Shown here one piece after another: positions 1 through 7,183 of a stretch of DNA of 64,000 nucleotides. Position 1 is the stretch's first letter. Each line of letters starts with the position of its first letter. A model generated the notes under the pieces. The model was not told the origin of the DNA, ran no database searches, and saw nothing but the letters and a program-made list of their open reading frames with translations. The stretch is from positions 1 to 64,000 of the forward strand of contig JAUZPI010000002.1 of assembly GCA_030706015.1 (NCBI GenBank), given 5' to 3'. The position numbers and the translations under genes were made by a program. This stretch comes from Bacillota bacterium. GTDB lineage: Bacteria > Bacillota > Clostridia > Clostridiales > Clostridiaceae.

Positions 1-1
1 C

Positions 2-298
2 GAAATCTTGGTGCATTCCGAAGAGGCAGGAGCATATATAGTAGCAAACAAGAACGGAAGCCAAATATTTGTTACTGGTCATTCAGAATATGATCCATTA
101 ACATTAAAATCAGAATATGATAGAGATGTTAATGCAGGACTTCAAATAAAAGTGCCAAGAAACTATTTTCCAGGAGATGACCCTACAAAAGAACCAATAG
201 TTAAATGGAGAGGTCATGCCAATTTATTATTCTCAAATTGGTTAAACTATTTTGTGTACCAAGAAACACCTTACGATTTATCAAAATCAAATAGATAG
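2..298 (+). CDS. metA: Homoserine O-acyltransferase (MetA family), 3' end only
   Basis: C-terminal ~98 codons of a MetA-type homoserine O-acetyl/succinyltransferase, the step that activates homoserine for methionine synthesis. The reading frame is open to the left edge, so the start lies outside; MetA proteins are about 300 residues. Seen directly: VTGHSEYDPLTL near the start of the fragment, the conserved MetA block carrying the His and Glu that assist the catalytic Cys (the Cys itself is outside), and the C-terminal block with WRGHANLLFSNWLNYFVYQ. Acetyl versus succinyl specificity depends on residues outside the window. A terminator follows, so it ends its transcript. The sulfur theme continues downstream (C-S lyase, cysteine desulfurase). 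Confidence 0.92.
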   Translation, partial: EILVHSEEAGAYIVANKNGSQIFVTGHSEYDPLTLKSEYDRDVNAGLQIKVPRNYFPGDDPTKEPIVKWRGHANLLFSNWLNYFVYQETPYDLSKSNR

Positions 299-301
299 TA
301 G

Positions 302-333
302 AGAGGATTCTATATTTTAGAGTCCTCTTTTTA
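302..333 (+). terminator. Intrinsic terminator after metA
   Basis: Arms AGAGGATTC (302-310) and GAGTCCTCT (320-328) form a 9-pair stem with one wobble, followed by TTTTT. It starts 4 bases after the metA stop. Confidence 0.8.
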
Positions 334-360
334 TCCAAACTCTATTAAATTACGTAAATG

Positions 361-393
361 ATTCCTTATCGATATTATAACACAGATAGGAAT
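361..393. repeat. Imperfect inverted repeat in the leader of the C-S lyase gene
   Basis: ATTCCTTATC (361-370) and GATAGGAAT (385-393) are inverted copies with one extra base in the left arm, 44 bases before the start codon. It could be an operator or an mRNA hairpin; no regulator is identified. Confidence 0.35.
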
Positions 394-436
394 GGTGGGA
401 AATAGTTTTTTAAAATTTTTTTAGCGTGGTGATTAA

Positions 437-1597
437 ATGTATAATTTTGATAAAGAAGTTTTAAGAAGAAATACAGGTTCTTTAAAATGGGATCTAGCCA
501 AAAATGATGTAATACCTATGTGGGTTGCAGATATGGATTTTGAAACACCTGAGCCCATAGTAAAAGCTTTAAAAGAAAGAGTTGAACATGGTATTTTTGG
601 GTACACCATAGCTGACAAAGATTATTATTCATCTATTATTAATTGGATGAATAAGAGACATGGCTGGAATATAAAAAAAGAATGGATAAATTTTAGTCCC
701 GGGGTGGTGCCAGGCGTTAATATAATCCTTAGAGCAATTACTCACCCTGGGGATAAAGTAATTCTTCAGACACCAGTATATTACCCATTTTTCAGTGCAG
801 TAGAAAATAACGGCTGCAAAATTGTTGAAAATCCATTAATATATGAAAATGGAACCTATAAAATGGACTATGAGGACTTGGAGAAAAAACTTAAAGATAA
901 TAGAGTAAAGGCTTTTGTATTGTGCAACCCTCATAATCCAGTTGGGAGAGTATGGACTGAAGAGGAATTGAAAACCTTAGGTGAATTATGCATAAAAAAC
1001 AACGTGATTATTATTTCAGATGAAATACATGGAGACTTGATTTATAAACAATATAGACATATACCTTTTGCATCTATATCAGAGGAGTTAAGTGATAATT
1101 GTGTTACGTTTATAGCTCCAAGTAAGACCTTTAACATTGCTGGGATACAGGCAGCAAATGCCATAATCAGTAATATTAAAATAAGAAATCTATACCTGAC
1201 ACAAGTTGAAAACTTGGGAATTACAAGACCTAATATATTCGCAATTGTTGCTACAGCAGCAGCTTATAATGAAGGTGAGCAGTGGCTGGATGAATTAATA
1301 AATTACCTTCAAAATAATTTAGATTACCTAAAACAATATATTAGAAAGAATATACCTAAGATAAAGGTAATTAATCCTGAAGGTACTTATTTGGTTTGGC
1401 TTGATTGTAGTGAATTAGGCCTAAAAGGGAAGGAACTTCACCGTTTTGTAAAGGATAAGGCAAGATTATGGCTGGATGAAGGGTATATTTTTGGTGCAAA
1501 TGGAGAAAATTTCGAAAGAATAAACATTGCATGTCCTAGAAGTGTTTTAGTGGAAGCTCTAAGCAGATTAGAAAGAGCTGTAAGTGGAGAAAGGTAA
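437..1597 (+). CDS. patB: PLP-dependent C-S lyase / aminotransferase of the MalY/PatB family
   Basis: 386 residues, class I/II aminotransferase fold. Family members cleave the C-S bond of cystathionine (beta-lyase, giving homocysteine) and related thioethers; some, like E. coli MalY, have extra regulatory roles. Seen: N-terminal MWVADMDFETP block typical of MalY/PatB, the Asn of CNPHNPVGRVW, the Asp of ISDEIHGDL, and the PLP lysine in APSKTFNIAG. Length is normal. The ATG at 437 is preceded by a modest GTGGTGA. Position downstream of metA fits a role in methionine synthesis, but it is a separate transcript. Exact substrate cannot be read from sequence. Confidence 0.88.
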   Translation: MYNFDKEVLRRNTGSLKWDLAKNDVIPMWVADMDFETPEPIVKALKERVEHGIFGYTIADKDYYSSIINWMNKRHGWNIKKEWINFSPGVVPGVNIILRAITHPGDKVILQTPVYYPFFSAVENNGCKIVENPLIYENGTYKMDYEDLEKKLKDNRVKAFVLCNPHNPVGRVWTEEELKTLGELCIKNNVIIISDEIHGDLIYKQYRHIPFASISEELSDNCVTFIAPSKTFNIAGIQAANAIISNIKIRNLYLTQVENLGITRPNIFAIVATAAAYNEGEQWLDELINYLQNNLDYLKQYIRKNIPKIKVINPEGTYLVWLDCSELGLKGKELHRFVKDKARLWLDEGYIFGANGENFERINIACPRSVLVEALSRLERAVSGER

Positions 1598-1604
1598 AAA
1601 TTTG

Positions 1605-1633
1605 TTGACAATTAAATAACATAGGTATATATT
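1605..1633 (+). promoter_or_regulatory. Sigma-A promoter for the cysteine desulfurase-thiI operon
   Basis: TTGACA (1605-1610), 17-base spacer, TATATT (1628-1633); near-consensus. It starts 8 bases after the preceding stop codon. Confidence 0.75.
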
Positions 1634-1647
1634 GTATGTAGCATTTT

Positions 1648-1688
1648 ACATAGAATACTGATACAATGGGTATCTATGTCGTTTTTTT
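1648..1688 (+). terminator. Terminator-like hairpin in the 5' leader (possible attenuator)
   Basis: ACATAGAATAC and GTATCTATGT pair with one bulged base, followed by CGTTTTTTT. The structure lies about 10 bases after the expected transcription start of the promoter at 1605-1633 and 30 bases before the TTG start, so it would interrupt the transcript before the gene unless bypassed. Confidence 0.5.
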
Positions 1689-1717
1689 GTAATTATTGTA
1701 TCTAAGGATGTGAGAAC

Positions 1718-2857
1718 TTGGAAGTATATCTAGATAATAGTGCAACTACAAGACCTTATGATGATATGTTAGAGGTAATGATGGAGGTAATGAAAACTTC
1801 CTATGGTAATCCTTCTTCTGCTCATTTATTAGGTAAAAAAGCAGAGGATAGACTTAATGAATTTAGACAAACTATAGCTAATACCTTGGGATGCACTAAA
1901 AATGAAATAATCTTTACTTCTGGCGGAAGTGAAAGTAATAATTTCCTCATTAGAGGTTTTGCAAAGGCTGGTTCACATATAATAACAACCAAAATAGAAC
2001 ATCCAAGCGTACTAAACACTTGTGCTTATTTGGAGAAGAATGGAGTAGAAGTTACCTATTTAGATGTAGACAACTATGGAAAAGTTGATTTTAATAAGCT
2101 TGAGGAAAGTATAAAAAAGAATACTGTTTTAGTTAGCATTATGCATGTAAATAATGAGATAGGAACTATTCAGGATATAAAATCTATTAGTAATATCATT
2201 AAAAAGAATAGCTCCAGAGCAAAATTTCATGTAGATGCTGTTCAGAGCTATGGAAAAATTAAAATAGATGTAAATAAGATGGGAATAGATTTATTATCAG
2301 CTAGTGGACATAAAATACATGGTCCAAGAGGCATTGGTATAGGTTATTTTAGAAAGGGCTTAAATCCAGAACCTTTGATTCATGGCGGTGGACAGGAATT
2401 TGGTTATAGATCAGGCACTGAAAATCTATCCTCTATAGCAGGTCTCAGCTATGCTGCTGAAAAAATTCATAGAGATTTAGATGAAAATAATGAAAAAGTA
2501 AAAATACTCAAGGAGTATTTCGTTCAAAATATAAAGGATATACCTGATATAAGATTAAATAGTCCTATAAGTGAGGATTTTATTCCTCACATTGTCAATG
2601 TATCTTTCCCTGGTATAAGGGGAGAAGTTTTTATACATCTTCTAGAAGAGAAGGGCATCTTTGTTTCAACTGGTTCTGCATGCTCCTCTAAGAAAAGTGT
2701 AAAAAGTGGAGTGCTAAAATCTATTGGATTAAATGATAAGGAAATAGAAGGTGCAATAAGATTTAGCTTTAATTATACAAATACCATTGAGGAGTTAGAA
2801 TATACATTAAACAGTGTAAATGATGCATTAAAATTTTTAAGGAGAGTAAGACGATGA
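1718..2857 (+). CDS. Cysteine desulfurase (NifS/IscS family), partner of ThiI
   Basis: 379 residues. PLP enzyme that removes sulfur from cysteine as an enzyme-bound persulfide. Seen: N-terminal YLDNSATT; PLP lysine in SASGHKIHGPRGIG; catalytic Cys in the loop STGSACSSKKS. Starts at TTG 1718 after GGATGTGAG; no in-frame ATG gives a full N-terminus. Its stop overlaps the thiI start by 4 bases (ATGA), so translation is coupled. That arrangement matches the dedicated desulfurase (NifZ in Bacillus) that feeds sulfur to ThiI for 4-thiouridine at tRNA position 8. It is less likely to be the main Fe-S cluster desulfurase because no iscU-type gene is nearby. Confidence 0.93.
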   Translation: MEVYLDNSATTRPYDDMLEVMMEVMKTSYGNPSSAHLLGKKAEDRLNEFRQTIANTLGCTKNEIIFTSGGSESNNFLIRGFAKAGSHIITTKIEHPSVLNTCAYLEKNGVEVTYLDVDNYGKVDFNKLEESIKKNTVLVSIMHVNNEIGTIQDIKSISNIIKKNSSRAKFHVDAVQSYGKIKIDVNKMGIDLLSASGHKIHGPRGIGIGYFRKGLNPEPLIHGGGQEFGYRSGTENLSSIAGLSYAAEKIHRDLDENNEKVKILKEYFVQNIKDIPDIRLNSPISEDFIPHIVNVSFPGIRGEVFIHLLEEKGIFVSTGSACSSKKSVKSGVLKSIGLNDKEIEGAIRFSFNYTNTIEELEYTLNSVNDALKFLRRVRR

Positions 2858-4002
2858 GAAAATTACTAATGGTAAAGTATGCCCCTGAGATATTTTTAAA
2901 GGGGTTAAATAAAAATAAATTTGAAAAGAAACTAAGAGATAATATAAAGAGCGTATTAAATGGAGTTCAATACAAATTTGTTACTGATCAAGGCAGATGG
3001 TTTATTGAAAGCCCCGATTTAGATGAAACAATTGAGAGAGTAAGAAAGGTATTTGGTATTTCTGAACTTTGTGTAGTTACTCAAGTGGAAAATGATTTAG
3101 ATAAGATAAATGAAGAGGCTCTAAGACAAGTAGAAGAAAGCGGAGCAGCAACTTTCAAAGTGTTCGGAAATAGAGCAAATAAGTCTTTTTATCTAAATTC
3201 TATGGAAGTTAACCGTACAGTTGGCGGTTATGTCCTTAAGAATTTAGAGGGCAAAATATCAGTAGATATCCATAAGCCAGAGTGTAAGCTGCATATAGAT
3301 ATTAGAGACTATACTTATGTGTATTCAAAGACTATTAAAGCCGTTGCTGGTATGCCTTATGGAACTAATGGTAAGACACTTCTTATGCTTTCTGGAGGAA
3401 TTGACTCACCAGTTGCTGGTTATATGATGGCTAGAAGAGGAGTAGAACTTAGCTGTGTTTACTATCACAGTCATCCATACACTAGTGAAAGAGCAAAGGA
3501 TAAGGTTAAAGAACTAGCAAGAATATTAAAGGGATACACAGGTAAAATTACTCTTTATATTGTACCTTTTACTGATATTCAAATGGATATTATGAGCAAA
3601 TGCAGAGAAGATGAATTGACAATAATAATGAGAAGATTCATGATGAGTATTGCCTGTAAGGTTGCTAAAAAATATGATATTCATTCCGTGGCAACTGGAG
3701 AAAGCATAGGTCAGGTTGCAAGTCAGACTATGGAGGGGCTGGTTGTAAGTAATGATGCATCAGACAGACCAGTATTTAGACCATTAATATCCATGGATAA
3801 AGGAGATATTATGGATATTGCCAGAAGTATAGGTACTTATGATACTTCAATTTTACCATATGAAGATTGCTGTACTATATTTGTGCCAAAACATCCTAAA
3901 ACTAAACCAGTACTTGAGCAAATTAAGAAGTCTCAAGAATTGTTAGATACAGAAAGATTAGAAGATGAAGCTATAGACGCTATGGAAATAGTTGAAATAT
4001 AA
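2854..4002 (+). CDS. thiI: tRNA 4-thiouridine synthase ThiI
   Basis: 382 residues. Adenylates uridine 8 of tRNA and installs sulfur received from the upstream desulfurase; also linked to thiamine thiazole synthesis in some bacteria. Seen: N-terminal ferredoxin-like and THUMP region (about 1-165), then the PP-loop ATP site LMLSGGIDSPVAGYMMARRG. No C-terminal rhodanese domain, as is normal in Firmicutes, so persulfide transfer does not use the E. coli-type rhodanese Cys. The C-terminal block PYEDCCTIFVPKHP is typical. The start codon overlaps the stop of the desulfurase gene, and a strong terminator follows. Confidence 0.95.
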   Translation: MRKLLMVKYAPEIFLKGLNKNKFEKKLRDNIKSVLNGVQYKFVTDQGRWFIESPDLDETIERVRKVFGISELCVVTQVENDLDKINEEALRQVEESGAATFKVFGNRANKSFYLNSMEVNRTVGGYVLKNLEGKISVDIHKPECKLHIDIRDYTYVYSKTIKAVAGMPYGTNGKTLLMLSGGIDSPVAGYMMARRGVELSCVYYHSHPYTSERAKDKVKELARILKGYTGKITLYIVPFTDIQMDIMSKCREDELTIIMRRFMMSIACKVAKKYDIHSVATGESIGQVASQTMEGLVVSNDASDRPVFRPLISMDKGDIMDIARSIGTYDTSILPYEDCCTIFVPKHPKTKPVLEQIKKSQELLDTERLEDEAIDAMEIVEI

Positions 4003-4005
4003 AAA

Positions 4006-4050
4006 GGTACAGTTTGCGCTGATTAATAGGCGCAAACTGTACCTTTTTTA
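4006..4050 (+). terminator. Strong intrinsic terminator after thiI
   Basis: Perfect 14-pair stem: GGTACAGTTTGCGC (4006-4019) and GCGCAAACTGTACC (4030-4043), flanked by A5 and T7, so it could work on both strands. Confidence 0.92.
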
Positions 4051-4116
4051 CTTCACAAAAATTTATTAGCCAGAGAAACTCAGTCAACGTGCTATAGAAT
4101 TTTTATAAGCTTGGCT

Positions 4117-4782
4117 CTATTTTTTTAATTGCTTTGAGGTTCCATAGATAATTACTATAAATGCCATTATGTATGGGACAACTGTAGTTATAATTTCTGG
4201 TAAATAAGGCTTAATTAGATTATCCTCAAAAAACATTTTAAAGGCAGTATGTGCTAGTACCGCTCCACCTATGAAAATTACTATAGGATATTTTCTCATA
4301 AGGTTTGCAACAAACTGGCTGCCGAAAAATATTATAGGTATATTTAGTATTAGTCCAAATATTATCAAAGAAACATGTCCATGTGCTGCACCAGCGATAG
4401 CAAGAACATTATCTAAGCTCATGGTGATATCAGCAATAATAATGCTGGATACTGCAGGCCAGAATTTGCTGGCTGCTCTAACACCATTTTCATCCTCACT
4501 GCTATTATCTTTAATAAAATCCCAAGTTATTTTAAAAAGTAGTATCCCACCTACAAGTTTTATAGGAAGCCAAGAAATCATTAGAATGTATGTCAATAGA
4601 CAGGCAAATAATATTCTAAGTAAAACTGCACCGGCTACCCCTAGCATGGAAGCCCTTCGAGCTAAATTTCTAGGTAAATCCTTGGTGGCAAGAGCAATAA
4701 CACCAATGTTATCCCCACTAAGCACTATATCCAGCAGGGTAACCTGTACAGCTCCACTGATTAGCATAACAAAATCATCCAT
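4117..4782 (-). CDS. TerC family integral membrane protein (YjbE-like)
   Basis: 221 residues with about seven hydrophobic segments. Two TerC signatures are visible: LLDIVLSGDNIGVIALA near the N-terminus and DITMSLDNVLAIAG in the middle; acidic residues in these segments are thought to bind metal. Characterised TerC proteins of Bacillus take part in manganese efflux and metallation of exported enzymes. No yybP-ykoY (manganese) riboswitch motif is visible upstream. The ATG at 4782 gives normal family length but has no good ribosome binding site directly before it; GGAAAGGAAG lies about 45 bases upstream, where a short overlapping ORF begins (4782-4829). An in-frame CTG start at that site is an alternative. 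Confidence 0.88.
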   Translation of the reverse strand: MDDFVMLISGAVQVTLLDIVLSGDNIGVIALATKDLPRNLARRASMLGVAGAVLLRILFACLLTYILMISWLPIKLVGGILLFKITWDFIKDNSSEDENGVRAASKFWPAVSSIIIADITMSLDNVLAIAGAAHGHVSLIIFGLILNIPIIFFGSQFVANLMRKYPIVIFIGGAVLAHTAFKMFFEDNLIKPYLPEIITTVVPYIMAFIVIIYGTSKQLKK

Positions 4783-4829
4783 TAAATAATTGGCAATACT
4801 ATAGAAAACAAAAGATATTGCCAGTTCAC
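4782..4829 (-). CDS. Possible 15-codon leader peptide overlapping the terC start
   Basis: Reading from GTG at 4829: MNWQYLLFSIVLPII then TAA, whose last base(s) overlap the ATG of the terC gene (TAATG). It begins just after the only good ribosome binding site in this leader, GGAAAGGAA. The peptide is hydrophobic. Overlapping stop and start suggest translational coupling. Its spacing to the ribosome site is short, and the same site could serve an in-frame CTG start of TerC, so this is tentative. Confidence 0.35.
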   Translation of the reverse strand: MNWQYLLFSIVLPII

Positions 4830-4943
4830 TTCCTTTCCAATAAGAGATTATATTTACGTCAATCCTATAGCTAATATTTTACCCTAAAAAAAGTATATAT
4901 ACAAATCAAATAATTTATTTCTACAGTATGATATTTTCATAAC

Positions 4944-4978
4944 AAAAAGCTGTGCAAAGAATAAACTTTGTACAGCTT
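4944..4978 (-). terminator. Intrinsic terminator after the yajQ gene
   Basis: Arms at 4947-4959 and 4966-4978 (AAGCTGTRCAAAG type) give a 13-pair stem with one mismatch/wobble; on the minus strand a T5 run follows. Confidence 0.85.
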
Positions 4979-4991
4979 CTGTTTATACGAA

Positions 4992-5483
4992 TTATCTATA
5001 ATTTGTAAACTGTAAATCAACACCATAGTCTTTTCCCTTTAATAGTGCGATTACTTTTTGTAAATCATCTTTATCTTTTCCAGTAACTCTTAGTTGATTA
5101 TCCATAATTTGAGTTTGAACTTTAATTTTACTTGCTTTTATATCAGCAATTATTTCCTTTGATTTTTCTTTAGATATACCCATTACAAGCTTAGCATTTT
5201 GTCTCACTGAACCTAAGCTGGCTTTTTCTAATTTACCGAAATCTAAGGCTTTAGGAGATACTCCTCTTTTTATTAGTTTACCGTTAAGTACCTCTATTAC
5301 TGCATTAAGTTTATACTCATCTTCAGCAGCAAGTTTAATTTCATTATCACTTAGTGAAATTTCTGCTTTACTTCCCTTAAAGTCATATCTTTGACCTATT
5401 TCTTTTGTTGCTTGGTTTATAGCATTATCAACTTCTTGCGTATTAACTTCAGATACAACATCAAATGAATAGTTACTTGCCAT
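4992..5483 (-). CDS. yajQ: YajQ/DUF520 family nucleotide-binding protein
   Basis: 163 residues from the ATG at 5483, the usual YajQ length; the frame is open 8 codons further but MASNYSFDVVSEV matches the family start, and AGGTGGG lies 12 bases upstream. Two repeated alpha-beta domains; visible conserved blocks are YSFDVVSEV, QRYDFKGS and LVMGISKEKSKEI. YajQ proteins bind nucleotides, and a Xanthomonas member was reported to bind cyclic di-GMP. The physiological role in clostridia is not known. It has its own terminator and is a single-gene unit. Confidence 0.93.
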   Translation of the reverse strand: MASNYSFDVVSEVNTQEVDNAINQATKEIGQRYDFKGSKAEISLSDNEIKLAAEDEYKLNAVIEVLNGKLIKRGVSPKALDFGKLEKASLGSVRQNAKLVMGISKEKSKEIIADIKASKIKVQTQIMDNQLRVTGKDKDDLQKVIALLKGKDYGVDLQFTNYR

Positions 5484-5661
5484 AAATAAAATGCACCCAC
5501 CTTTCAAATATTAAAACTTCCAAGTTTAACAATGGAATATATTAGTAGTATGTAGTCACTTAGATATTTTATAACATAATTGCATTTTAGTATATATTTT
5601 TTTGAAATTTGAATATTTAAAATTAGAGTTCAGAATTTTGAAAAAATATAATTGTTATTTA

Positions 5662-5690
5662 TTTACAGAGAACACAAGTTCGGATATAAT
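5662..5690 (+). promoter_or_regulatory. Sigma-A promoter of the sigma factor gene
   Basis: TTTACA (5662-5667), exactly 17 bases, then perfect TATAAT (5685-5690). A LexA-type box fills the spacer and a second covers the expected transcription start. Confidence 0.85.
5670..5681. promoter_or_regulatory. LexA (DinR) box 1
   Basis: GAACACAAGTTC matches the Firmicutes LexA pattern GAAC-N4-GTTC, with the flanking CG on one side. It lies between the -35 and -10 elements. Confidence 0.75.
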
Positions 5691-5697
5691 TATATAA

Positions 5698-5709
5698 GAA
5701 CTTGTGTTC
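5698..5709. promoter_or_regulatory. LexA (DinR) box 2
   Basis: GAACTTGTGTTC is the exact reverse complement of box 1, and again GAAC-N4-GTTC. It begins 8 bases after the -10 hexamer, on the transcription start. Box centres are 28 bases apart. Confidence 0.75.
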
Positions 5710-5734
5710 GTAAAAATTAGTAGGGGTGATTTTT

Positions 5735-6313
5735 ATGGAACTTAATCAATTGCTATTAATGGCTAAGAATGGGGATAAAAATGCTATAGAGCAAATTCTT
5801 ATAATGTTTACACCACTGGTAATGAAAAATGCTTTGAGTATATTTATTGCAGGATATGATGTAGATGATTTAAAACAAATAGGATATATAAGTATTGTAA
5901 ACGCTGTAAATAAGTTTGATTTTGAAAAGTGTACAAGCTTTAAAGCATATGTAAAGAATGCAGTACAAAACAATTTTAGATGCTTAATTAGAGATAAATG
6001 TAAGGATAATGCAACCACTAGTTTAAATATAAAGGGAGCAGATGAATTAGAGCTTGAGGATTTAATTGCAGATAGTAATACTGTAGAGGATGAAATAATA
6101 TATTTGGAAGAATTAAAAGAAATGAATGAGAAGGAGAAGGTATTGAAAATTGCCTTAGGCAAACTAAGTGAGGAAGAAAGAGAGTTGATAGAATATACAT
6201 ATTTTCGAAATATTAGCTTAAAGGAATATGCAGCTTCAAAAGGTATTAAGTATGTTACCTGTTCTAAAAGGAAACAGAGAATCATAATGAAACTAAGGGC
6301 AGCCTTTGAATAA
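5735..6313 (+). CDS. Sigma-70 family RNA polymerase sigma factor, apparently SOS-controlled (UviA-like)
   Basis: 192 residues. Region 2 is seen at about 25-95 (DVDDLKQIGYISIVNAVNKF, then FKAYVKNAVQNNFR), and region 4 helix-turn-helix at about 138-190 (LSEEERELIEYTYFRNISLKEYA, split by NIS turn). No region 1 or 3, so a small alternative factor. ATG 5735 is chosen because AGGGGTG sits 6 bases before it. The promoter carries twin LexA boxes. In Clostridium perfringens the small sigma factor UviA is UV-inducible and drives bacteriocin genes; by analogy this factor may switch on a damage-induced function (bacteriocin, lysis, prophage) encoded elsewhere. No anti-sigma gene is adjacent. Target promoters are unknown. 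Confidence 0.85.
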   Translation: MELNQLLLMAKNGDKNAIEQILIMFTPLVMKNALSIFIAGYDVDDLKQIGYISIVNAVNKFDFEKCTSFKAYVKNAVQNNFRCLIRDKCKDNATTSLNIKGADELELEDLIADSNTVEDEIIYLEELKEMNEKEKVLKIALGKLSEEERELIEYTYFRNISLKEYAASKGIKYVTCSKRKQRIIMKLRAAFE

Positions 6314-6316
6314 AAA

Positions 6317-6355
6317 ATGGACAGCCATAAAGGGAGGTGTGGCTGTCTATTTGTT
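6317..6355. terminator. Terminator shared by the convergent sigma factor and DUF1836 genes
   Basis: ATGGACAGCCA (6317-6327) pairs with TGGCTGTCTAT (6340-6350). It overlaps the 3' end of the minus-strand gene. Confidence 0.7.
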
Positions 6356-6937
6356 ATCTTTGTTTTTGAAAAAATTATCTATTATTTTTTCTGCCATTCT
6401 TTTCTTTGTATTAGCATCATTAATTAACATTAAAACAGTAAGAATAAGTTGATTTAAATCATCTGCAGAGGATTCAAAAGTAGTTTCCTTAATCATTTTC
6501 GTAAAATTAGTAAATTCTTCACTAAAATTAGAATCTGATGTCTTTTTTAATTTTAAAAACAAATTATACATCTCTTCCAAGGAGTAGGTGGAATCATCCT
6601 TCAGCTTCTGTGTAGTGATAGATAATAAGGCCTCAATATCATTTAGAGATAGAATTTGCTTAAGATTATAAATAAGTATTAAAAGAATAATATGTTGTTT
6701 TCCATACTTTTTGTTTTTTGGTGGTGTTAATATCTTAGCCTTTGCATAATTATTTACCATTGTTTTAGTTAGAATTTTATCATCGTCATCTCTTTTAAGT
6801 TTCCCAAGTTTATCATCAAAAAGAGTAGTTAGCTGATCCATATATAGGTCAACTATAGGTATATCTGATAATTCTATATTATCAATATTTGAGATTTCTT
6901 TAGAAAGATTTATTAAATCTTCATAATTTACGTCCAT
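6347..6937 (-). CDS. DUF1836 domain protein
   Basis: 196 residues. The N-terminal half matches the DUF1836 pattern: a short helix-turn-helix-like stretch with MVNNYAKAKILTPPKNKKY followed by a hydrophobic helical block (HIILLILIYNLKQILS). The family is common in clostridia and thought to be DNA-binding, but it has no assigned function. The rest is charged and helical. ATG 6937 has an ideal AGGAGG 8 bases upstream. It converges on the sigma factor gene; a functional link is only inference from position. Confidence 0.75.
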   Translation of the reverse strand: MDVNYEDLINLSKEISNIDNIELSDIPIVDLYMDQLTTLFDDKLGKLKRDDDDKILTKTMVNNYAKAKILTPPKNKKYGKQHIILLILIYNLKQILSLNDIEALLSITTQKLKDDSTYSLEEMYNLFLKLKKTSDSNFSEEFTNFTKMIKETTFESSADDLNQLILTVLMLINDANTKKRMAEKIIDNFFKNKDNK

Positions 6938-7102
6938 AGTTAAAGCCTCCTGCTTTATTATATAGTATAAGAAACCAGTAGTTGTTATTAATATATTATA
7001 TCATGTGCATATGTGTAGTTAAACTTATAATTGAACGATTTTTGATAAAAATTACTCGATGAAAGTTATCTACCAAATAATAATGCGTAAAATGAATTAA
7101 TA

Positions 7103-7130
7103 TAAAGCAATTTGAGTTGTTATACGATAA
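7103..7130 (+). promoter_or_regulatory. Possible sigma-D (motility) promoter of the chemoreceptor gene
   Basis: TAAA (7103-7106), 16 bases, TACGATAA (7123-7130), against the consensus TAAA-N15-GCCGATAA. The spacer is one base long and two positions differ, but chemoreceptor genes are typical sigma-D targets. Confidence 0.45.
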
Positions 7131-7183
7131 TATTAATACAATTATAACTGGAACTAAAAAAGTAAAAAGGAGGGTGTCAATTT

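Noticed and set aside
4271..4789. 172-codon plus-strand frame opposite terC
   Set aside because: It is the antisense of a well-supported TerC gene with matching family motifs; no ribosome site.
4783..4990. Manganese (yybP-ykoY) riboswitch before terC
   Set aside because: Looked for because TerC genes often carry it; the conserved core is not present.
5746..6285. 179-codon minus-strand frame opposite the sigma factor gene
   Set aside because: Antisense shadow of an AT-rich gene; the plus-strand product has clear sigma regions 2 and 4.
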